Shown: positions 15,382-18,863 of the stretch, piece by piece
Layout: each line of letters starts with the position of its first letter
How positions within the stretch are numbered: position 1 is the stretch's first letter
Assembly (NCBI GenBank): GCA_016926985.1
Contig: JAFGNO010000164.1
Span: 1 to 18,863, forward strand
Reading direction: 5' to 3'
DNA: 18,863 nucleotides
From: Anaerolineae bacterium
Lineage (GTDB): Bacteria > Chloroflexota > Anaerolineae > Aggregatilineales > UBA3940
Program-made: the position numbers and the translations under genes
Notes under the pieces: model-generated
What the model was told of the DNA's origin: nothing
The model's input: only the letters and a program-made list of their open reading frames with translations
The model's database searches: none

Positions 15382-16818
15382 ATGATGAGCAAACAACAGA
15401 CTACTTACCGTAAATCACAGATTGTGATTGTCATCCTCGACACGTTGTTGATTAACCTGGCGTTCTGGGTATCGTATGTCGTGCGTTACCAGCTTGATTT
15501 TCCCTACCCGGTGGATCCGCAGTATTGGGCACCTTTTACACCTTATATCCCCTATGCCGGGCTGCTAACCATTCTGTGCCTGATCATGTTTCGCATCGAT
15601 GGGTTATATGAAAGGAATCGCCTGCCCAAACCCATCAGCCAGCTTTACCAGATTTTCAATGCCACGACAACCAGTATCGTGCTTATCATGGCCCTGACAT
15701 TCTTCACACAGCCATTGGTGTACTCACGTGGTATGCTGGTGCTGGCTGGCGTATTGATTTTTGGTTTTGTTGGGCTGGTCCGGATTCTCAGCTTCCTGAT
15801 CCTGAGCATCCGCCGCCGCCGGGGACATGGCGTAGAACCTGTGATTGTCGTAGGCGCCGGGGAAGTGGGGCGTGCAGTTATGCGCACAATCCTGGCGGAT
15901 CCCCTGTTGGGGTATAAAGTGGTCGGGTATCTGGACGACGATCCGTCGAAAGTCAAAGGGCTTGGGCGAATTAAAAGCCTGGGAACGCTTGATGAACTTG
16001 CCAAAGCCCTTGATCAGACCGGGGCCGGTGAGGTTATTATCACCCTTCCCTGGATGTATCAGCGGCGGATTGTGCAGCTAATCGAAACCTGTGAATTCAA
16101 AGAGGCTCGCCTCCGTATTGTCCCGGATGTGTTCCAGCGCAGTATGCAGAACATCGACCTGGAAAGCCTGAACGGTATCCCGCTGATCTCGCCGGGAGAG
16201 GCGTTGATGTCACGAAGCGCCATGCTGGCGAAGCGTATTCTCGACCTGGTCTTCAGTATTCTGGTGCTTCCTTTTGCCGTTTTCCTGTTTTTTGTGGTGG
16301 GGATTGCCATCAAACTTGATTCGCGTGGGCCGATCCTCTTCAAACAGCAGCGCATTGGGAAAAATGGCCAGCCCATTGAGGTTTATAAGTTTCGCACCAT
16401 GATCGTTGGTGCGGAAAACATGAAAAACGAGGTCGCACATCTTAATCTGTTTGAAGGGAATACTTTGCTCAAAATACCCGATGACCCGCGTGTTACGCGG
16501 GTGGGCCGGGTGCTGCGGCGGGCCAGCATCGATGAGCTTCCACAGTTGATCAATGTGCTGCGCGGCGAGATGAGCTGGGTGGGCCCTCGCCCAAATACAC
16601 CCGATGAAGTTGAACAGTATGAACCCTGGCAGCAGAAGCGGTTGAGCGCCACCCCCGGGATTACCGGTTTGTGGCAGGTCAGTGGAAGAAGCGACGTGCC
16701 CTTTGCTGAAATGTGCCTGCTGGACATTTTTTACATCGAAAACTGGTCGCTGGAGCTCGATATCCGGATATTGCTGCAAACCATTCCCCATGTTTTGTTT
16801 GGTGACGGAGCCTACTGA
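15382..16818 (+). CDS. Polyprenyl-phosphate hexose-1-phosphate transferase (WcaJ/WbaP-like)
   Basis: 478 residues, the full two-part architecture. Four hydrophobic helices (about 12-34, 53-71, 96-112, 116-143) are followed by a CoA-binding-like/NAD-like fold with VVGAGEVGRAV (157-167). A further hydrophobic segment (about 289-311) precedes the bacterial sugar-transferase domain: KRILDLV, KQQRIGKNGQ, KFRTM (337-340), RRASIDELPQL, SWVGPRP (398-404) and TPGITGLWQVSGRSD. Asp/Glu in DEL and the Arg and Pro residues of VGPRP belong to the catalytic phosphoglycosyl-transferase set. The enzyme moves a sugar-1-phosphate from an NDP-sugar to undecaprenyl phosphate, the first step of exopolysaccharide, O-antigen or protein-glycan assembly. 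Start choice: TTG ATG ATG occurs at 15379-15387; I chose the first ATG. The stop overlaps the M20 start by one base (TGATG). Confidence 0.93.
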   Translation: MMSKQQTTYRKSQIVIVILDTLLINLAFWVSYVVRYQLDFPYPVDPQYWAPFTPYIPYAGLLTILCLIMFRIDGLYERNRLPKPISQLYQIFNATTTSIVLIMALTFFTQPLVYSRGMLVLAGVLIFGFVGLVRILSFLILSIRRRRGHGVEPVIVVGAGEVGRAVMRTILADPLLGYKVVGYLDDDPSKVKGLGRIKSLGTLDELAKALDQTGAGEVIITLPWMYQRRIVQLIETCEFKEARLRIVPDVFQRSMQNIDLESLNGIPLISPGEALMSRSAMLAKRILDLVFSILVLPFAVFLFFVVGIAIKLDSRGPILFKQQRIGKNGQPIEVYKFRTMIVGAENMKNEVAHLNLFEGNTLLKIPDDPRVTRVGRVLRRASIDELPQLINVLRGEMSWVGPRPNTPDEVEQYEPWQQKRLSATPGITGLWQVSGRSDVPFAEMCLLDIFYIENWSLELDIRILLQTIPHVLFGDGAY

Positions 16819-18032
16819 TGCATTTGATCCCAACTGAGCCTGTTGATATATCTGCCAGCCTTGCATTGACTGATACTGAGAAAGCGGCGGTGACTCGATT
16901 CCTTCAAACACTCATCCGGACCCCCAGCCATCCCACACAGGAAACCGAGGTTGCTTCCCTCGTTGAAGCGGAGTTGCAGAAACTGGGCATCCAGACCTTC
17001 AGGGACCCGGTGGGCAATGTGATTGCTAGGTTGGGGAATGGCAGTGGGCCAACCCTGCTCTACGATGCGCATATGGATACGGTCACTCATACCGAGGCGC
17101 CCTGGGCGCATCCACCCTATGATGCCCAGATTGAGGATGATGTTTTGTACGGGTTGGGGGCCTGCGATATGAAGGGTGCCGTTGCCGCCATGGTCTATGC
17201 TGCCGGAAAGCTGGTTTCGACCAATGTCCCGCTTCAGGGGACCCTTTTGCTGGCCTTTGTGGTGCAGGAAGAACCCTGTGAAGGCTGTGCTTTGAAGGCG
17301 CTGGTGCAGCACACCGGGTTGATTCCTGACCTGGTGCTGCTCGGCGAACCCAGCGATATGGCGATTATGCGCGGTCACCGGGGACGGGTGCTGTTCAAGG
17401 TGAAGGTACAGGGAAAATCTTCACATGCTTCTAGCCCGGAACTGGGGGTGAATGCCATTACCGGCGCTTCCCGGCTCATTTTTGGGATCGACCTGCTGGC
17501 CGACGAGCTTCCAAGCGATCCGTTTCTGGGCCCCGGAACTATTGCGGTTACCCGTATTGAAAGCCAGGCGCCTAGCTACAATGCCATCCCGGACTCCTGT
17601 ACGCTTTATGTTGACCGGCGCCTGACTCTTGGAGAGACACCCCGGCGGGCCCAATCCCAGATAGAGGGTGTTATTGAACGCGAGGGCGTTGTTGCCTCCA
17701 TTGAGATTGTTGAGTACAGAGAAGACTCTTACAATGGCTACGAACTGCAGACCTATGAAGCCTTTAATGCCTGGGCGCTGGATGAAAAGCATCCACTGGT
17801 GAAAACCCTCAGCCAGGTGGTTCAGAAAGTTTTAGGCGCATCGCCCAGAATTGGACACTGGCCTTTCTCTACGGATGGGGTCTACAGCAGTGCAGAAGCG
17901 GGTATACCAACGGTGGGTTTTGGGCCGGGCAATCCGAAACATGCACACACTGTCGATGACCAGGTGCGCCTTACAGATATATACAGCGCCGCGCATGTCT
18001 ATGCCCTGCTGGCTGCGATGCTGCTCAGATAG
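16818..18032 (+). CDS. M20-family metallopeptidase/deacylase (ArgE/DapE/YgeY-like)
   Basis: 404 residues with all expected di-metal residues: His85 and Asp87 in DAHMDTV, Asp117 in GLGACDMKGAVAAM, the EE pair at 151-152 (Glu151 as general base), Glu177 in GEPSD, and His377 near the end in KHAHTVDD. The dimerisation-domain insert starts with VQGKSSHAS (His203). The family hydrolyses amide bonds of N-acyl amino acids or small peptides with two zinc ions, in the cytoplasm; there is no signal peptide. The GEPSD, GHRGR and FGPGNPKHAH segments bring it nearest, by my reading, to the YgeY-type group, whose substrate is not clear. GGAG at 16807-16810 and the one-base overlap with the sugar-transferase gene show tight co-translation, so a role linked to glycan or amino-sugar metabolism is possible, but the pairing may be incidental. 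Confidence 0.9.
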   Translation: MHLIPTEPVDISASLALTDTEKAAVTRFLQTLIRTPSHPTQETEVASLVEAELQKLGIQTFRDPVGNVIARLGNGSGPTLLYDAHMDTVTHTEAPWAHPPYDAQIEDDVLYGLGACDMKGAVAAMVYAAGKLVSTNVPLQGTLLLAFVVQEEPCEGCALKALVQHTGLIPDLVLLGEPSDMAIMRGHRGRVLFKVKVQGKSSHASSPELGVNAITGASRLIFGIDLLADELPSDPFLGPGTIAVTRIESQAPSYNAIPDSCTLYVDRRLTLGETPRRAQSQIEGVIEREGVVASIEIVEYREDSYNGYELQTYEAFNAWALDEKHPLVKTLSQVVQKVLGASPRIGHWPFSTDGVYSSAEAGIPTVGFGPGNPKHAHTVDDQVRLTDIYSAAHVYALLAAMLLR

Positions 18033-18120
18033 CAAGGGGATCGTCGGACCTGGCTGAAACCAATCACTGGCTGGTGCATCCAAGTATAGAGAAATTAATG
18101 ATGTTTGGAGGCACACAGTT

Positions 18121-18780
18121 ATGGCTTTATTGGACGACAAGGCTCGCAAGGATATTCAGGCACTTCTGGCAGATTTGGAAGGCCCGGTGACACTTGTGGT
18201 TTTTACCCAGGAATATGAATGCCAGTACTGCCGTGAGACTCGGCAGATTGCCGAGGAAATCGCCGAGCTATCTGACCAAATCACTGTCAGAACCTATGAT
18301 TATGTCCAGGATGCCGGTATCGCAGAGTCTTTCCAGATAGACAAAATCCCCGCGATTGCGTTGCTGGGCGAAAACAACGCGGATTATGGTGTCCGGTATT
18401 ATGGGATCCCATCCGGATATGAATTCAGTTCTATCTTGCATGATATAAAAGCAGTGGCAGGTGGACCGGCTCACAGCACACTCTCACAGGAAACCCATGA
18501 GTTTTTGGAAGCGCTGGAGGATGACCTGCATCTTCAGGTGTTTGTCACCCCAACCTGTCCATATTGTCCTGCAGCCGTCATCCTGGCCCACGCGATGGCA
18601 ATTGCCAGTGACAGGGTCCGCGCCGACATGGTGGAAGCCACCGAATTCCCCCACCTCTCCATGAAATACTCGGTTATGGGCGTCCCGCGTACGGTGATCA
18701 ACGAGATTGAATTTGTCGAAGGATCGGTTCCTGAACCCATGCTGCTGGCGGCCATGACATCGGTGCTGGAAGCTAAATAG
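18121..18780 (+). CDS. Protein disulfide oxidoreductase with two thioredoxin folds (PDO-like)
   Basis: 219 residues in two tandem thioredoxin/glutaredoxin-like units, each with its own redox site: CQYC at 34-37 and CPYC at 146-149. Each has the expected cis-proline (Pro77 in DKIPA, Pro189 in MGVPRTV). There is no signal peptide or membrane helix, so it should work in the cytoplasm. The architecture matches the PDO/glutaredoxin-like group known from archaea and thermophilic bacteria, which reduces, oxidises or isomerises disulfides and can accept electrons from a thioredoxin reductase or serve a peroxiredoxin. GGAGG at 18107-18111, 9 bases before ATG, fixes the start. It lies 88 bases after the M20 gene on the same strand with no terminator seen between them, so it may be read from the operon or from its own promoter. 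No reductase gene is visible in the window. Confidence 0.9.
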   Translation: MALLDDKARKDIQALLADLEGPVTLVVFTQEYECQYCRETRQIAEEIAELSDQITVRTYDYVQDAGIAESFQIDKIPAIALLGENNADYGVRYYGIPSGYEFSSILHDIKAVAGGPAHSTLSQETHEFLEALEDDLHLQVFVTPTCPYCPAAVILAHAMAIASDRVRADMVEATEFPHLSMKYSVMGVPRTVINEIEFVEGSVPEPMLLAAMTSVLEAK

Positions 18781-18787
18781 ATAATCT

Positions 18788-18798
18788 GTACAGTGTAC
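18788..18798. promoter_or_regulatory. Short palindrome after the PDO gene
   Basis: GTACA-G-TGTAC is a perfect 5+1+5 inverted repeat 7 bases after the PDO stop. It has no T run and is too short for a terminator, so an operator for whatever gene follows beyond the window is possible. The rest of the final 83 bases is AT-rich, with a weak TAGAAT at 18845-18850, and holds no gene I can support. Confidence 0.25.
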
Positions 18799-18863
18799 CT
18801 TCTATGCCAAGATAGATGAGACAACTCCCCTCTCGAAATTAGAGTAGAATTATCGAGGGCGGA

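Noticed and set aside
16210..16911. Minus-strand open frame (233 codons) over the sugar-transferase gene
   Set aside because: Antisense shadow of a highly conserved catalytic domain; no family resemblance.
18828..18859. Possible hairpin CCCTC/GAGGG near the right edge
   Set aside because: The stem is only about five pairs with a bulged alternative and a long loop, and there is no T run, so neither a terminator nor a CIRCE-type operator can be supported.

Overview
The window looks like a chromosomal segment of a Chloroflexota bacterium, most likely class Anaerolineae. This is inferred from protein style, not from any marker gene. The signs are several surface proteins with Pro/Thr-rich stalks, a serine/threonine kinase with an exported C-terminal domain, a very long GAF/coiled-coil sensor kinase of a degenerate type I associate with this phylum, and an MrfA-like helicase with a DUF1998-type C-terminus. 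Base composition and coding style look even throughout. I see no insertion sequence, integrase, tRNA, rRNA, CRISPR array or phage gene. Most of the content is ordinary chromosomal genes, with oddities inside individual proteins.

Layout. (1) Positions 1-664, minus strand: the start of a membrane protein cut by the window edge, preceded by a left-handed beta-helix N-acetyltransferase of the WbpD/WlbB type (surface glycan sugar modification). (2) 762-2324, plus strand: a good promoter, a two-helix small membrane protein with a GTG start, a DUF4349 lipoprotein with a second anchor at its C-terminus, and a strong intrinsic terminator. (3) 2399-4332, plus strand: a transmembrane Ser/Thr kinase. (4) 4374-5398, minus strand: a lipoprotein with seven TEEP repeats and PPC-type beta domains, with its own terminator. 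(5) 5486-7265, plus strand: recJ, expressed from a promoter divergent to that of the lipoprotein. (6) 7309-14137, minus strand: an MrfA-like helicase carrying an HNH nuclease module, then a 7-TM/GAF/coiled-coil histidine-kinase-like protein that lacks the phosphoacceptor histidine, then an overlapping LysM membrane protein. (7) 14230-18032, plus strand: a GT4 glycosyltransferase, a polyprenyl-phosphate sugar transferase and an M20 metallohydrolase in one tight operon, followed 88 bases later by a two-CXXC protein disulfide oxidoreductase.

How the genes fit together. Cell-surface themes dominate: glycan assembly (acetyltransferase, GT4, sugar transferase), envelope sensing (Ser/Thr kinase, pseudo-histidine kinase, LysM protein) and exported lipoproteins on flexible stalks. 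Two DNA-repair genes, recJ and the helicase, sit among them. The two observations most worth following are the HNH module placed between the helicase core and the C-terminal Cys cluster of the MrfA-like protein, and the Gln that replaces the conserved His in an otherwise intact histidine-kinase core translationally coupled to a LysM protein. Several translation starts are best reassigned from the promoters and ribosome binding sites: GTG at 855, TTG at 5398 (minus), GTG at 5547 and ATG at 664 (minus).
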